39,080 bases of DNA from CAVPEV01 sp963703555 (GTDB lineage: Bacteria > Actinomycetota > Actinomycetes > Actinomycetales > Cellulomonadaceae). The stretch lies in NCBI GenBank assembly GCA_963703555.1, contig CAVPEV010000049.1:1-39080 (forward strand), written 5' to 3'. Below, one piece after another: positions 22,816 to 31,479 of the stretch (position 1 is its first letter; every line of letters begins with the position of its first letter). The notes beneath the pieces are model-generated. The model worked only from the letters and a program-made list of their open reading frames with translations, ran no database searches and had not been told where the DNA came from. Both the position numbers and the translations under genes were made by a program.

Positions 22816-23910
22816 GTGTCGAAGCAGCCACAGACTGTCCGGGCGGCCGGGAGCGTCCTGCCTACCGGGACTACCGGGACTACCGGGACTACCGGGACTA
22901 CCGGGCCTGCGGGGACTGTGGGCGTCGCCGGGCGGGCGATGGACCTCGGTGCTGCCGAGCGGCTGGCGGCGGTGCTCAAGGCGCTCGCCGACCCACTGCG
23001 GCTGCGGGCGCTGTCTCTGGTGAGCGCGAGCCCCGGCGGCGAGACCTGCGTGGAGGACGTCGCCGAGCTGGCCCAGGTGTCCCAGCCGACGGTGTCGCAC
23101 CACCTCAAGGTGCTCAAGGACGCCGGCCTGCTCACCGCACAGCGGCGTGGTACCTGGGTCTTCTACCGCGTCGACCCCCGGCACCGGCGCACCGTGCAGA
23201 CCCTGCTCGAGCTGTTCGGCCCCCAGGTGCTCGCCGGCCAGGAGACAGGAGGGCCGGAGCCTGGCCTGGCAGACATCGATGGTGCGCTGGAGCGCATCGG
23301 GGGGGACCTCGCCCGGCGCTTCCCGACCGTCCCGCCCGAACAGGTGCTGTCCGTCGTCCGCGAGTCGGCAGCGGCACTGACCCGGCAGGCCACCGTGCGC
23401 ACCCACCTGGTCGTCACGACCGAACGGTTCGCCCGGCAGAGGTTGGAGGACCTCGTCCGGCGAACCCGGCCGCCCGTTCACCGCCGGCCGCAGGTGCTCT
23501 TCATCTGCGTGGCCAACGCCGGCCGCTCCCAGCTGGCGGCAGCGTTGCTGCAGCACTACGCCGGCGACGCGGTCCTCGCCCGGTCCGCAGGATCCACGCC
23601 GGCCGGGCAGATCCACCCTGCTGTCCGCCGCCAGCTCGCCGAGCTCGGCGTCGATGCCGAACAGGGGGAGGCGTTCCCCAAGCCGCTCACCGACGACGCG
23701 CTGCGCGCCGCCGACGTCGTCGTCACCATGGGCTGCGGCGACACGTGTCCGGTGCTGCCGGGCACTCGGTACGAGGACTGGGCGGTCGGCGACCCTGCCC
23801 TGGCCTCACCCGAAGGGCTGGCGGCCATCCGCGCCGACCTGGACCAGCGCGTCCGGGCTCTGCTCACCGACCTCGTTCCCGACCTCGCACCCCTGAGGGG
23901 CTCCCGATGA
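22816..23910 (+). CDS. ArsR repressor fused to a low-molecular-weight arsenate reductase
   Basis: This 364-residue two-part protein has a Thr/Gly repeat leader (residues ~16-30). An ArsR winged helix follows, with VLKALADPLRLRALSLV, a possible metal-site Cys in GETCVEDVAELAQVSQPTVSHHLKVLKDAGLL, and GTWVFYRVDP. Then come a helical bundle (residues ~150-220) and a tyrosine-phosphatase-like ArsC with the P-loop CVANAGR starting at Cys231, VVTMGCGDTCPVLPG and YEDWAVGDPA. The GTG at 22816 is chosen from the leaderless promoter; an ATG at 22939 would remove the repeat leader. It would couple arsenic sensing to arsenate reduction and is translationally coupled (ATGA) to a second ArsC. Confidence 0.9.
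   Translation: MSKQPQTVRAAGSVLPTGTTGTTGTTGTTGPAGTVGVAGRAMDLGAAERLAAVLKALADPLRLRALSLVSASPGGETCVEDVAELAQVSQPTVSHHLKVLKDAGLLTAQRRGTWVFYRVDPRHRRTVQTLLELFGPQVLAGQETGGPEPGLADIDGALERIGGDLARRFPTVPPEQVLSVVRESAAALTRQATVRTHLVVTTERFARQRLEDLVRRTRPPVHRRPQVLFICVANAGRSQLAAALLQHYAGDAVLARSAGSTPAGQIHPAVRRQLAELGVDAEQGEAFPKPLTDDALRAADVVVTMGCGDTCPVLPGTRYEDWAVGDPALASPEGLAAIRADLDQRVRALLTDLVPDLAPLRGSR
22862..22906 (+). repeat. Five-copy 9-bp in-frame repeat in the ArsR fusion leader
   Basis: CTACCGGGA is repeated at 22862, 22871, 22880, 22889 and 22898 (the last ends in C). It encodes repeated Thr-Thr-Gly residues in the N-terminal leader of the ArsR-ArsC protein. Copy-number change would keep the frame. Confidence 0.95.
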
Positions 23911-24620
23911 CCGACCAGCCGCGCACCGGCACGCCGCCCGACACGTCGCCCGCCGCACGCAGCGAGATGCCCACCTCAGCAGCACCGCCCGCGATCCAGC
24001 GCCCGGGTGAGCAGCGCACGGCTGAGCACCTGCCGGACGAGCAGCGCCCGGTCGGGTCGCACCGGGATGAGCAGCACCGGGGTGAGCAGCGCCCGGCGAA
24101 CCACCGCCCGAGCATCATGTTCGTCTGCGTGCACAACGCCGGTCGGTCGCAGATGGCCGCCGGGTTTCTCGCGACGCTCTCCGGCGGTGCCGTCGAGGTG
24201 CGCTCGGCCGGGTCGATGCCGGCCGCACAGCTCAACCCGGTCGCGGTGGCTGCGATGGCCGAGGTCGGCATCGACATCGCAGCGCAGCGGCCGAAGATCC
24301 TCACCCCGGACGCGGTGCAGGCGTCCGACGTCGTGGTGACGATGGGCTGTGGGGACTCGTGCCCGATCTTCCCGGGGACCCGCTACGAGGACTGGGACCT
24401 GCCGGACCCGGCGGGTCAGGATTTGGCGACCGTCCGCGGCATCCGCGACCAGATCCGCGACCGGGTGCTCGGCCTCCTCGCGCAGCTCGGCGTCCCCGCC
24501 GCCGACGCGCGGAACTCCGACGGGCGGAACTCCGCTGTGCGGAACTCCACTGTGCGGGACTCCGACGCGCGGAACTCCGACGCATGGGACGTCGACGCAG
24601 GGTCCGTGCCGACGGCGTAG
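23907..24620 (+). CDS. arsC: Arsenate reductase (low-molecular-weight phosphatase type)
   Basis: This 237-residue enzyme reduces arsenate to arsenite. The catalytic P-loop is CVHNAGRSQMA with Cys74, and RSAGSMPAAQLNP, VVTMGCGDSCPIFPG and YEDWDLPDPAGQ follow, the last with the conserved acidic DP. Actinobacterial members are usually regenerated through mycothiol/mycoredoxin, inferred here from the lineage. The core is about 135 residues. A ~65-residue Gln/Arg/Glu/His-rich leader and a ~40-residue C-terminal repeat tail look disordered. The ATG overlaps the stop of the ArsR fusion. No arsenite exporter gene is present in the window. Confidence 0.9.
   Translation: MTDQPRTGTPPDTSPAARSEMPTSAAPPAIQRPGEQRTAEHLPDEQRPVGSHRDEQHRGEQRPANHRPSIMFVCVHNAGRSQMAAGFLATLSGGAVEVRSAGSMPAAQLNPVAVAAMAEVGIDIAAQRPKILTPDAVQASDVVVTMGCGDSCPIFPGTRYEDWDLPDPAGQDLATVRGIRDQIRDRVLGLLAQLGVPAADARNSDGRNSAVRNSTVRDSDARNSDAWDVDAGSVPTA
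24504..24593 (+). repeat. 15-bp in-frame repeats at the arsC 3' end
   Basis: Five copies of a 15-bp unit (consensus GACGCGCGGAACTCC) start at 24504, 24519, 24534, 24549 and 24564, with a degenerate sixth. They encode pentapeptides of the form xxRNS (ARNSD, GRNSA, VRNST, VRDSD, ARNSD) as a hydrophilic C-terminal tail. Confidence 0.92.
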
Positions 24621-24703
24621 CCCGGTCGCCTCCGCGTGCGCCAGCGGCGCCGAGCACCCGGGCACCGCGGCGCCCTGGAGGCTGCGAGGCCGGGCAGGGC
24701 AGG

Positions 24704-25294
24704 ATGGGCGCCGTGGACCGGCTCACGGGTGTGCGGGACCAGCTGCGCGAGATGCTCGGTGCGGAGCCGGCGACCTGGCAGGTGGTCGAGACGACCCTCG
24801 AAGTCGTGGCTGATCACCTGGCCGCCGAGGAGCCGGACGGCGAGCGCACCGACGCCTCGGCCGCCGATCCTGACGAGGTCGCCCGCGCCCTGCGCGCGCG
24901 CGGCCTGCCGACCGGCCTCGGTCTGGACGGCCTGCTCGACCACGAGCGCACCGCCGCCCGCATGCTCGCCCTGCAGGAGGTCTTCGACGAGGCGGCCGAG
25001 CGGACGGCAAGGGCGGACGCCCAGCGCACGGCGATGGTCGCCGTGCGGCGCCTGCTCGACGTGCTGGACGCCTTCCTCGGTTCGGACCGGACGTCGGCGG
25101 ACGCGGCGGAGATGGTCTCCTGGTTCGCGGACCGTCTGCGCCAGGCGCTGACCGGCTCCGACGACGTCCTCGACGAGGTGCGCACCGCCGAGCGTGAGCG
25201 GGTCGTCACGGTGGCCGCCGAGGTCGTCGGCCTCACCGGGATGGCGCGGCTGGAGTGGGTCGCCCGGCTCAACGCCGCTCTCGCCGACGGCTGA
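24704..25294 (+). CDS. Hypothetical protein (helical, 196 residues)
   Basis: I do not recognise this protein. It is rich in Ala, Arg, Asp and Glu and looks all-helical (VRDQLREMLGAEPATWQVVETTLEVV, ...RTAERERVVTVAAEVVGLTG). There is no signal or membrane segment. The ATG at 24704 has a weak purine run ahead, and a GTG nine bases later is an alternative start. It follows arsC by 83 bases on the same strand, and its end overlaps the convergent lrp gene by 26 bases. Confidence 0.7.
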   Translation: MGAVDRLTGVRDQLREMLGAEPATWQVVETTLEVVADHLAAEEPDGERTDASAADPDEVARALRARGLPTGLGLDGLLDHERTAARMLALQEVFDEAAERTARADAQRTAMVAVRRLLDVLDAFLGSDRTSADAAEMVSWFADRLRQALTGSDDVLDEVRTAERERVVTVAAEVVGLTGMARLEWVARLNAALADG

Positions 25295-25775
25295 TCGACC
25301 CGTCGACCGAACCCGCAGGGTCGGCCCGGACCAGGGGGGACAGCACGATCGTCGAACGGGTCCGGGCCACGAACGACTCGGCGGCGAGGCGCTCGACGAC
25401 CTCCTCGAGGTGGCGCATGTCCCGGGCGCGGACCTGGACGACGACGTCCACGTCGCCGGTGACGGTGCTCGCCGAGACGACCTCGGGGTAGGCAGCGATG
25501 GCCGCGCGCATGGTCCCGGGACGGGTCGGGCCCGCGCAGAACAGCTCGACGAAGGCCTCCGTGGTCCAGCCGAGAGCGACGGGGTCCACCCGGACGGTGA
25601 ACCCCTGGATGACACCCCGCTCACGCAGCCGGTCCACCCGGCGCTTGACGGCCGGGGCGGACAGCGACACCGCGGCACCGATCGTCGTGTAGCTGGCCCG
25701 GGCGTCGTCGGCCAACCGGCGCAGGATGGCTGCGTCCAGCGCGTCGAGGCCGGCCGGGCCGGAGGGGTCGTTCAC
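25269..25775 (-). CDS. Lrp/AsnC-family transcriptional regulator
   Basis: This 168-residue regulator has an N-terminal HTH (LDALDAAILRRLADDARASYTTIGAAVSLSAPAVKRRVDRL) and a C-terminal RAM effector domain (VVSASTVTGDVDVVVQVRARDMRHLEEVV). The GTG at 25775 precedes NDPSGPAGLD. It lies 34 bases after rocD in the same direction and is probably the third gene of that operon, sensing an amino acid of the arginine/ornithine pathway and controlling the operon (inference from context). Confidence 0.92.
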   Translation of the reverse strand: MNDPSGPAGLDALDAAILRRLADDARASYTTIGAAVSLSAPAVKRRVDRLRERGVIQGFTVRVDPVALGWTTEAFVELFCAGPTRPGTMRAAIAAYPEVVSASTVTGDVDVVVQVRARDMRHLEEVVERLAAESFVARTRSTIVLSPLVRADPAGSVDGSISRRRERR

Positions 25776-25809
25776 GATGCACCAGCATGGCAGGCTCCGC
25801 TGCGGCGGG

Positions 25810-27003
25810 TCAGCGGGTCAGGCCGGCGAGGACCTCGGTGAGCTCGTCGAGGGCGTGGTCGAGGTCGGCCTCCTCGACCACGATGGGCGGGGCGATGCGC
25901 AGGGTTGAGCCGTGGGTGTCCTTGAGCAGCACGCCCCGGCCGAGCATCGCCTCACAGACCTCCCGCCCGGTGGCCCGTGCGGGGTCCACGTCGATGCCGG
26001 CCCACAGGCCCACCCCCCGCCGGGCCAGCAGGAGGCCGTCGTCCACCAGGGTGTCCAGCCGGGTCTGCAGGTGGGTGCCGAGCTCGCGGGCCCTGGTCTG
26101 GTACTGGCCGGTGCGCAACAGCCCGACGACGGCCAGGCCCACGGCGCAGGCCAGCGGGTTGCCGCCGAACGTCGAGCCGTGGGTGCCCGGGGTGAGCACG
26201 CCGAGCACGTCCGCCCGCCCGACCACCGCGGAGACCGGCACGATCCCGCCGCCCAGCGCCTTGCCCAAGGTCATGAGGTCGGGACGGACCCCGGCGAGCT
26301 CGCACGCGAACGTGGTCCCGGTGCGGCCCAGCCCGGACTGGATCTCGTCGGCGATCAGCAGCGCACCGTGTGCGTCGCACACCGCCCGCGCGGCCGCCAG
26401 GTAGCCGGCCGGCGGGACGATGACGCCGGCCTCGCCCTGGATCGGCTCGAGCAGGACGGCCACCGTCGTCTCGTCCACCGCTTCCGCGAGCGCGTCGGCG
26501 TCGCCGAACGGCACGAGCCGGAAGCCGGGCGTGAACGGCCCGTAGCCGTCCGAGGCGGTCGGGTCGTCGGAGAAGGACACGAGGGTCGTGGTCCGGCCGT
26601 GGAAGTTGCCACGGGCCGCGACGATCGTCGCCTGCCCGGCCGGCACCCCCCTGACCTCGTACCCCCACCGGCGGGCCGCCTTGATCGCGGTCTCCACCGC
26701 CTCCGCGCCGGTGTTCATCGGCAGCATCATCGCCGCCCCGGCCAGCTCGGAGAGTGCATCGGCGAACGGTTCGAGGAGGTCGTGCGCGAAGGCGCGCGAG
26801 GTGAGGGTCAGACGGTCGATCTGGGCATGCGCTGCGGCGACCAGTGCCGGGTGGCGGTGCCCGAAGTTGAGCGCCGAGTAGCCGGCCAGCAGGTCGAGGT
26901 AGCCGCGACCGGTCGTGTCGTAGACCCAGGCGCCCTCGCCACGGCTCAGCGTGACGGGCAGGGGGTCGTAGTTGGGCGCGAGGTGGCCGCCGGCGGGGGT
27001 CAT
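25810..27003 (-). CDS. rocD: Ornithine aminotransferase
   Basis: This 397-residue class III PLP aminotransferase converts ornithine and 2-oxoglutarate to glutamate-5-semialdehyde and glutamate. The signature regions are LDLLAGYSALNFGHRHPAL, MNTGAEAVETAIKAARRWGY, GNFHGRTTTLVSFSDDP, EPIQGEAGVIVPP and LLIADEIQSGLGRTG. The PLP lysine is in LMTLGKALGGGIVPVSA, followed by GSTFGGNPLACAVG. NTGAEAVE and GYSALNFGH favour RocD over other class III enzymes. The ATG at 27003 overlaps the upstream ddaH-like stop by four bases. Confidence 0.93.
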   Translation of the reverse strand: MTPAGGHLAPNYDPLPVTLSRGEGAWVYDTTGRGYLDLLAGYSALNFGHRHPALVAAAHAQIDRLTLTSRAFAHDLLEPFADALSELAGAAMMLPMNTGAEAVETAIKAARRWGYEVRGVPAGQATIVAARGNFHGRTTTLVSFSDDPTASDGYGPFTPGFRLVPFGDADALAEAVDETTVAVLLEPIQGEAGVIVPPAGYLAAARAVCDAHGALLIADEIQSGLGRTGTTFACELAGVRPDLMTLGKALGGGIVPVSAVVGRADVLGVLTPGTHGSTFGGNPLACAVGLAVVGLLRTGQYQTRARELGTHLQTRLDTLVDDGLLLARRGVGLWAGIDVDPARATGREVCEAMLGRGVLLKDTHGSTLRIAPPIVVEEADLDHALDELTEVLAGLTR

Positions 27004-27854
27004 CGCTGCACCTGCGGGTGGATCTCCAGGGTGCAGCACTTGGCGCCGCCCCCGCCGCGCAGCAGCTCGCTGGTGTCCACCGGAACCGGCTGGTAGCCGC
27101 GGGCGGTGAGCGCGGCGGCCAGGTCGGTGGCCGCCGGGGAGCAGACGACGTGCCTGCCGTCGCTGACCAGATTGAGGCCCAGCGCCCGGGCGTCGGCGTC
27201 CGTCGCCACGAGGGCGTCGGGGAACATCCGCGCCAGGGCGGCCTGGGACGCCGGGGAGAATGCCGGCGGGTAGTAGACGACGTGGGCGTCGTCGAGCACA
27301 CCGAGCGCGGTGTCCAGGTGGTAGAACCGCGCATCGACCAGCTCCAGGCTGACCACGCGACGGCCCAGCAGGCGGGCGGCCTCGGCGTGGGCGGCGCGCT
27401 CGGTGCGCCACCCGGTCCCCGCGAGCAGCACCCCGGCGACGGGCAGCAGGTCGCCCTGACCTTCGTTGACGGCGCCCGCCTCGTGCACCGGGTACCCGTG
27501 CTCGGTGAACCACCGGGCGTAGGCGGGCCCCTCCGCGGCGCGCTGGGGGTAACGGAACCGGGCGGTGTACACCGTGCCGTCGACGACTGTCGCGCCATTG
27601 GCCGCGTAGACCATGTCCGGGCACCCGGGCAGCGGCTCGATGAGCTCCACGGCGTGCCCCAGCCCGACCAGGGTGTCGCGCAGGGTCTGCCACTGGGCCT
27701 GGGCGAGCGCGGTGTCCACCGGCCGCGTGGCGTCCATCCACGGGTTGATCTCGTAGGAGACCGTGTAGTACGTCGGCGGGCACATGAGGTAGTGGCGCAG
27801 TGTCGCATGACGCTCCGCGGAGCGCTCGGACACGGTCGCGGTCTGGCAGGTCAC
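27000..27854 (-). CDS. Dimethylargininase/amidinotransferase-superfamily hydrolase (DdaH-like)
   Basis: This 284-residue enzyme of the guanidino-group-modifying superfamily has MCPPTYYTVSYEINPWMD near the start and a catalytic Asp80 in GCPDMVYAANGATV. Glu131 is in NEGQGDLLP, His179 in FYHLDTALGVL, and the nucleophilic cysteine is in GGGAKCCTLEIHPQ (Cys273 or Cys274). Coupling with rocD suggests it yields ornithine or a precursor from an arginine-type substrate. Dimethylarginine, arginine and citrulline are all possible, and sequence reading alone does not decide. The GTG at 27854 has GGAGG six bases upstream. It is the first gene of the operon. Confidence 0.88.
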   Translation of the reverse strand: MTCQTATVSERSAERHATLRHYLMCPPTYYTVSYEINPWMDATRPVDTALAQAQWQTLRDTLVGLGHAVELIEPLPGCPDMVYAANGATVVDGTVYTARFRYPQRAAEGPAYARWFTEHGYPVHEAGAVNEGQGDLLPVAGVLLAGTGWRTERAAHAEAARLLGRRVVSLELVDARFYHLDTALGVLDDAHVVYYPPAFSPASQAALARMFPDALVATDADARALGLNLVSDGRHVVCSPAATDLAAALTARGYQPVPVDTSELLRGGGGAKCCTLEIHPQVQR

Positions 27855-28026
27855 AGTGCCTCCGACGGTGTGCGGGACAAGGTCCGTGGCCAGCGGGCGG
27901 CGCGACCACCCTCCGAGGCTAGGTCGGCCGGCCGGGCGTGCCGAGCACCAGGTGCTGCGTGCCGTCCGGTGGTTCGTTGCGTGGACGGGCTGCGCTGTGA
28001 CGGATCGTTGCGGCCGAGCGTGCCGT

Positions 28027-28554
28027 TCAGGCGGCGACGACGGACTGCCACCAGCCGGCCAGCAGGTGTCCCCACGACTCGGCCGCCGCGAGCTGCCCGT
28101 CGGCCAGCGGGCCGGTGGTCCGTGTGACGAAGAAGCTCGCACCGTTGCGCTGGGTCCGCAAGCCCAGGGCGTGCAGCCGGCGCAGCGCACCGGCCGCCGC
28201 CGACCCGGTGACCCAGGACGGGTTGGACCGGGTGTCGAACGCGGCGGCCGCGACCTGGTGCTGGGGGGCGGCCAGGGCGGTGAGCCACTCGCGCATGCCC
28301 CGGTCCGGGTCGGCGAGCTGCGCACCCTGCTGGACCGCCTGCTGGCGGGTCGTCGGGCGGCTCAGCCCGCGCACGTGCGTGGGGGCACCGACCACGAGCA
28401 GGCGCACGTCGCCGGGGATGCTCGGGGGAGCATCCTCCACCCGGAGGAGGGCGACGTCGGCGCCGCTGTCCTGCGCCAGCGCGTCGGCGATGGTCCGGCC
28501 GAGAGCGAGGGTGTTGCCGAACATCGTCTCGACGACGACGAGCACATCCGGCAT
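28027..28554 (-). CDS. Flavodoxin-like protein
   Basis: This 175-residue protein begins with the FMN-phosphate loop VLVVVETMFGNTLALGRTIADAL (a T-x-x-G-N-T variant), then LLVVGAPTHVRGLSRPTTRQ and AFDTRSNP, as in flavodoxin-fold proteins of actinobacteria. It is likely a cytosolic FMN electron carrier or a stress protein. Three start codons stand in line (TTG 28560, GTG 28557, ATG 28554). The ATG is taken, with a GGGGG purine run upstream. It stands alone, divergent from ppc. Confidence 0.87.
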   Translation of the reverse strand: MPDVLVVVETMFGNTLALGRTIADALAQDSGADVALLRVEDAPPSIPGDVRLLVVGAPTHVRGLSRPTTRQQAVQQGAQLADPDRGMREWLTALAAPQHQVAAAAFDTRSNPSWVTGSAAAGALRRLHALGLRTQRNGASFFVTRTTGPLADGQLAAAESWGHLLAGWWQSVVAA

Positions 28555-28711
28555 CACCAACCCCCTCTCCAGGGCGGCCGTGGCCGAACGCGCCCAGTGT
28601 TCAAGGGTCGCCTTCCTCCGGCGGCCGAACGACGGCAGAAGGTCCTAGGAGACTGCCGGAAGGCGCCCGGGGGACGGACGCACCGGCGGCAGCAGCCCGG
28701 GCTGACCTACT

Positions 28712-31375
28712 GTGGCCCCCGTGACCGAGGATCTGCGTCTGCCCGCCGTCCGACGGGTGCAGGCTCACCACGACGTGCCCGATGCCATGCGCAGCGACGT
28801 GCGTCTGCTCGGCGAGTTGCTCGGGCGGGTGCTGCGCGAGGACGGCGGCCAGAGCCTGCTCGACGACGTCGAGCACCTGCGCGCGCTGACCATCCGGGCC
28901 CAGGACGAGCCGGGGCCGGAGGCCCTGGAGAGCGCGGAGGCGCTCGTCGCCGGGCTGTCCTCGACCCGGGCGGAGGAGGTGGCCCGGGCCTTCACCTGCT
29001 ACTTCCACCTGGCCAACCTCGCCGAGGAGCACCACCGTGTCCGGGTGCTCCGGGCCGCCGGCGTCCCGGACGACGACTCCCTCGCCGGGGCGGTCGCCGA
29101 GCTGGCGGCCGAGGTCGGCGAGGACGAGGCCCGTGCTCGGCTGCAGGCGCTGGAGTTCCGCCCGGTGGTCACCGCGCACCCGACCGAGGCTCGCCGTCGC
29201 GCCGTCGCTCGGGCGATCCGCCGGATCTCCGGCCTGCTCGACGAGCGGGACGGGCTGACCTCCGGGTCGGTCGCGATGGCGGAGAACGAGCGCCGGCTGC
29301 TGGCGGAGATCGACACGCTGTGGCGGACGTCGCCGTTGCGGGGCCGCAAGCCGCGGGTCCTCGACGAGGTCCGTACGGTCATGGACGTCTTCGACACCAC
29401 CTTCTTCGGGGTGGTGCCGGCGGTCTACCGACGGGTGGACGACCGTCTGCAGGGTGACCAGGCCGGCGTGACCTCGCCGGTGATCCGGCCGTTCCTGCGG
29501 CTGGGGACCTGGATCGGCGGAGACCGCGACGGCAACCCCAACGTCACCGCGGACATCACCCGCGCCGCGGCGGTCGAGGCTTCCGAGCACGTGCTGTCGG
29601 CGTTGGCTGCGGCAGCCCGCCGTGCTGGCGAGGTGCTGACCCTCGGGGCACAGGGCACGCCGCCGTCCGCGGAACTCACCGCCTGGTGGCAGCTGCAGCG
29701 CTCGCTGTCCGGGCCCAGCACGTCGGCCGCCGTCGAGGCCGCTCCGGACGAGCCCCATCGTGCGGCCCTGCTCGTCATCGCCGACCGGATCGACGCCACC
29801 CGGCGCCGGGACGCCGACCTGGGCTATGCGGACGCCGAGCGGCTGGAGGGGGACCTCCTGCTGGTCCAGCGCTCGCTGCGCCAGGCCGGCGCGGCGCGGG
29901 CCGCGCACGGTGACCTGCAGCGCCTGCTGTGGCAGGTGCAGAGCTTCGGCTTCCACCTCGCCGAGCTCGAGGTCCGCCAGCACTCCCACGTGCATGCCGC
30001 GGCGCTCGCCGACATCGACGAGCACGGGATCGACGGGCCGCTCCAGCCCACCACCGTGGAGGTACTGGACACCTTCCGTGCGGTCGGCTCGGTGCAGCGC
30101 AGGCTCGGGCCGAAGGCAGCCCAGCGCTACATCGTCTCCTTCACCCGCAGCGCGGAGGACATCGCCGCCGTCTACCGGTTGGCGCGGTTCGCCTTCCCGG
30201 ACCCGGCCCAGGCTCCCGTCATCGACGTGATCCCGCTGTTCGAGACGTCGGCGGACCTGGCGGCGAGCGTCGACGTGCTCGAGGCGATGCTCGAGCTGGC
30301 GCCGGTCCGTGACCGGCTGGGCGCCAACGGCGGACGCATGGAGATCATGCTCGGCTACTCCGACTCCTCGAAGGACGTCGGGCCGGTAGCCGCCACGCTC
30401 GAGCTGGACGTCGCCCAGAGCGCCATCACCGAGTGGGGGCACCGGCACGGCCTGACGCTCACCCTGTTCCACGGTCGCGGCGGCGCACTGGGTCGCGGCG
30501 GTGGCCCGGCCAACCGGGCAGTGCTGGCGCAGCCGCCCGGTTCGGTGGACGGGCGGTTCAAGCTCACCGAGCAGGGCGAGGTGATCTTCGCCCGGTACGG
30601 CGACCCGGTGATCGCCGCCCGGCACATCGAGCAGGTCGCGGCGGCGACGCTGCTCGCCGGGGCGCCGTCGACGGAACGGCGCAACGCGGCCGCCACGCAA
30701 CGGTTCGCCGCACTGGCCCACCAGCTGGAGGAGGAGTCCCGGGCGCAGTTCCACCGGCTGGTGCACGCCGAGGGGTTCGCGTCGTGGTTCGGCCAGGTCA
30801 CCCCGCTCGAGGAGGTCGGTCTGCTGCCGATCGGCTCACGGCCGGCCCGGCGCGGGTTGTCCGTGGAGTCCCTGGAGGACCTGCGGGCGATCCCGTGGGT
30901 GTTCAGCTGGTCCCAGGCCCGCACCAACCTCGCCGGCTGGTTCGGCCTGGGGACCGCCCTGGAGTCGGTGGGCGACGTGGCCGAGCTGCGGTCCGCCTAC
31001 GCGGAGTGGCCGTTGTTCACCACGCTCATCGACAACGTGGAGATGTCGCTGGCCAAGGCCGACGAACGGATCGCCGTGCGCTACCTGGCCCTGGGCGACC
31101 GGCCCGACCTGGCCGACCTCGTGTTGTCCGAGATGGCGCTGACCCGTCGTTGGGTGCTGGCGACGACCGACTCGGAGACGGCCCTGGCGCATCGGCGGGT
31201 GCTCGGCCGCGCCATCAACCTGCGCGCACCGTACGTCGACGCCCTGTCGCTCATCCAGCTGCGGGCGCTGCGCCGGCTGCGCACCGAGGAGGTCGGCGAG
31301 GACGGCGAGGGCGTGCGGCGGCTGCTGCTGCTCACCGTCAACGGGGTGGCTGCCGGCCTGCAGAACACCGGCTGA
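28712..31375 (+). CDS. ppc: Phosphoenolpyruvate carboxylase
   Basis: This 887-residue anaplerotic enzyme makes oxaloacetate from PEP and bicarbonate. It contains VVTAHPTEARRR with catalytic His156, GTWIGGDRDGNPNVT, the glycine-rich EIMLGYSDSSKDVG, FHGRGGALGRGGGPANRA, and the invariant C-terminal QNTG, so it is full length. The start is GTG at 28712; a GTG three codons later is equally possible. It converges on mqo, which acts on the same C4 metabolite pool. Confidence 0.96.
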   Translation: MAPVTEDLRLPAVRRVQAHHDVPDAMRSDVRLLGELLGRVLREDGGQSLLDDVEHLRALTIRAQDEPGPEALESAEALVAGLSSTRAEEVARAFTCYFHLANLAEEHHRVRVLRAAGVPDDDSLAGAVAELAAEVGEDEARARLQALEFRPVVTAHPTEARRRAVARAIRRISGLLDERDGLTSGSVAMAENERRLLAEIDTLWRTSPLRGRKPRVLDEVRTVMDVFDTTFFGVVPAVYRRVDDRLQGDQAGVTSPVIRPFLRLGTWIGGDRDGNPNVTADITRAAAVEASEHVLSALAAAARRAGEVLTLGAQGTPPSAELTAWWQLQRSLSGPSTSAAVEAAPDEPHRAALLVIADRIDATRRRDADLGYADAERLEGDLLLVQRSLRQAGAARAAHGDLQRLLWQVQSFGFHLAELEVRQHSHVHAAALADIDEHGIDGPLQPTTVEVLDTFRAVGSVQRRLGPKAAQRYIVSFTRSAEDIAAVYRLARFAFPDPAQAPVIDVIPLFETSADLAASVDVLEAMLELAPVRDRLGANGGRMEIMLGYSDSSKDVGPVAATLELDVAQSAITEWGHRHGLTLTLFHGRGGALGRGGGPANRAVLAQPPGSVDGRFKLTEQGEVIFARYGDPVIAARHIEQVAAATLLAGAPSTERRNAAATQRFAALAHQLEEESRAQFHRLVHAEGFASWFGQVTPLEEVGLLPIGSRPARRGLSVESLEDLRAIPWVFSWSQARTNLAGWFGLGTALESVGDVAELRSAYAEWPLFTTLIDNVEMSLAKADERIAVRYLALGDRPDLADLVLSEMALTRRWVLATTDSETALAHRRVLGRAINLRAPYVDALSLIQLRALRRLRTEEVGEDGEGVRRLLLLTVNGVAAGLQNTG

Positions 31376-31413
31376 CCGGCGGGCTTCCCCGGCCGGCCCG
31401 TGGGCCCACCGGT

Positions 31414-31479
31414 GTCGGTGCGCTCGGCCCCGGCGGTTGTCGCGCTCGGGCTCAGCGGTCGGTGCGCTCGGCCCCGGCG
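31414..31479. repeat. 22-bp direct repeat at the ppc/mqo junction
   Basis: GTCGGTGCGCTCGGCCCCGG (plus CG) occurs at 31414-31435 and 31458-31479, 44 bases apart. The second copy overlaps the last codons of mqo, so the first looks like a duplicated gene end. Confidence 0.85.
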
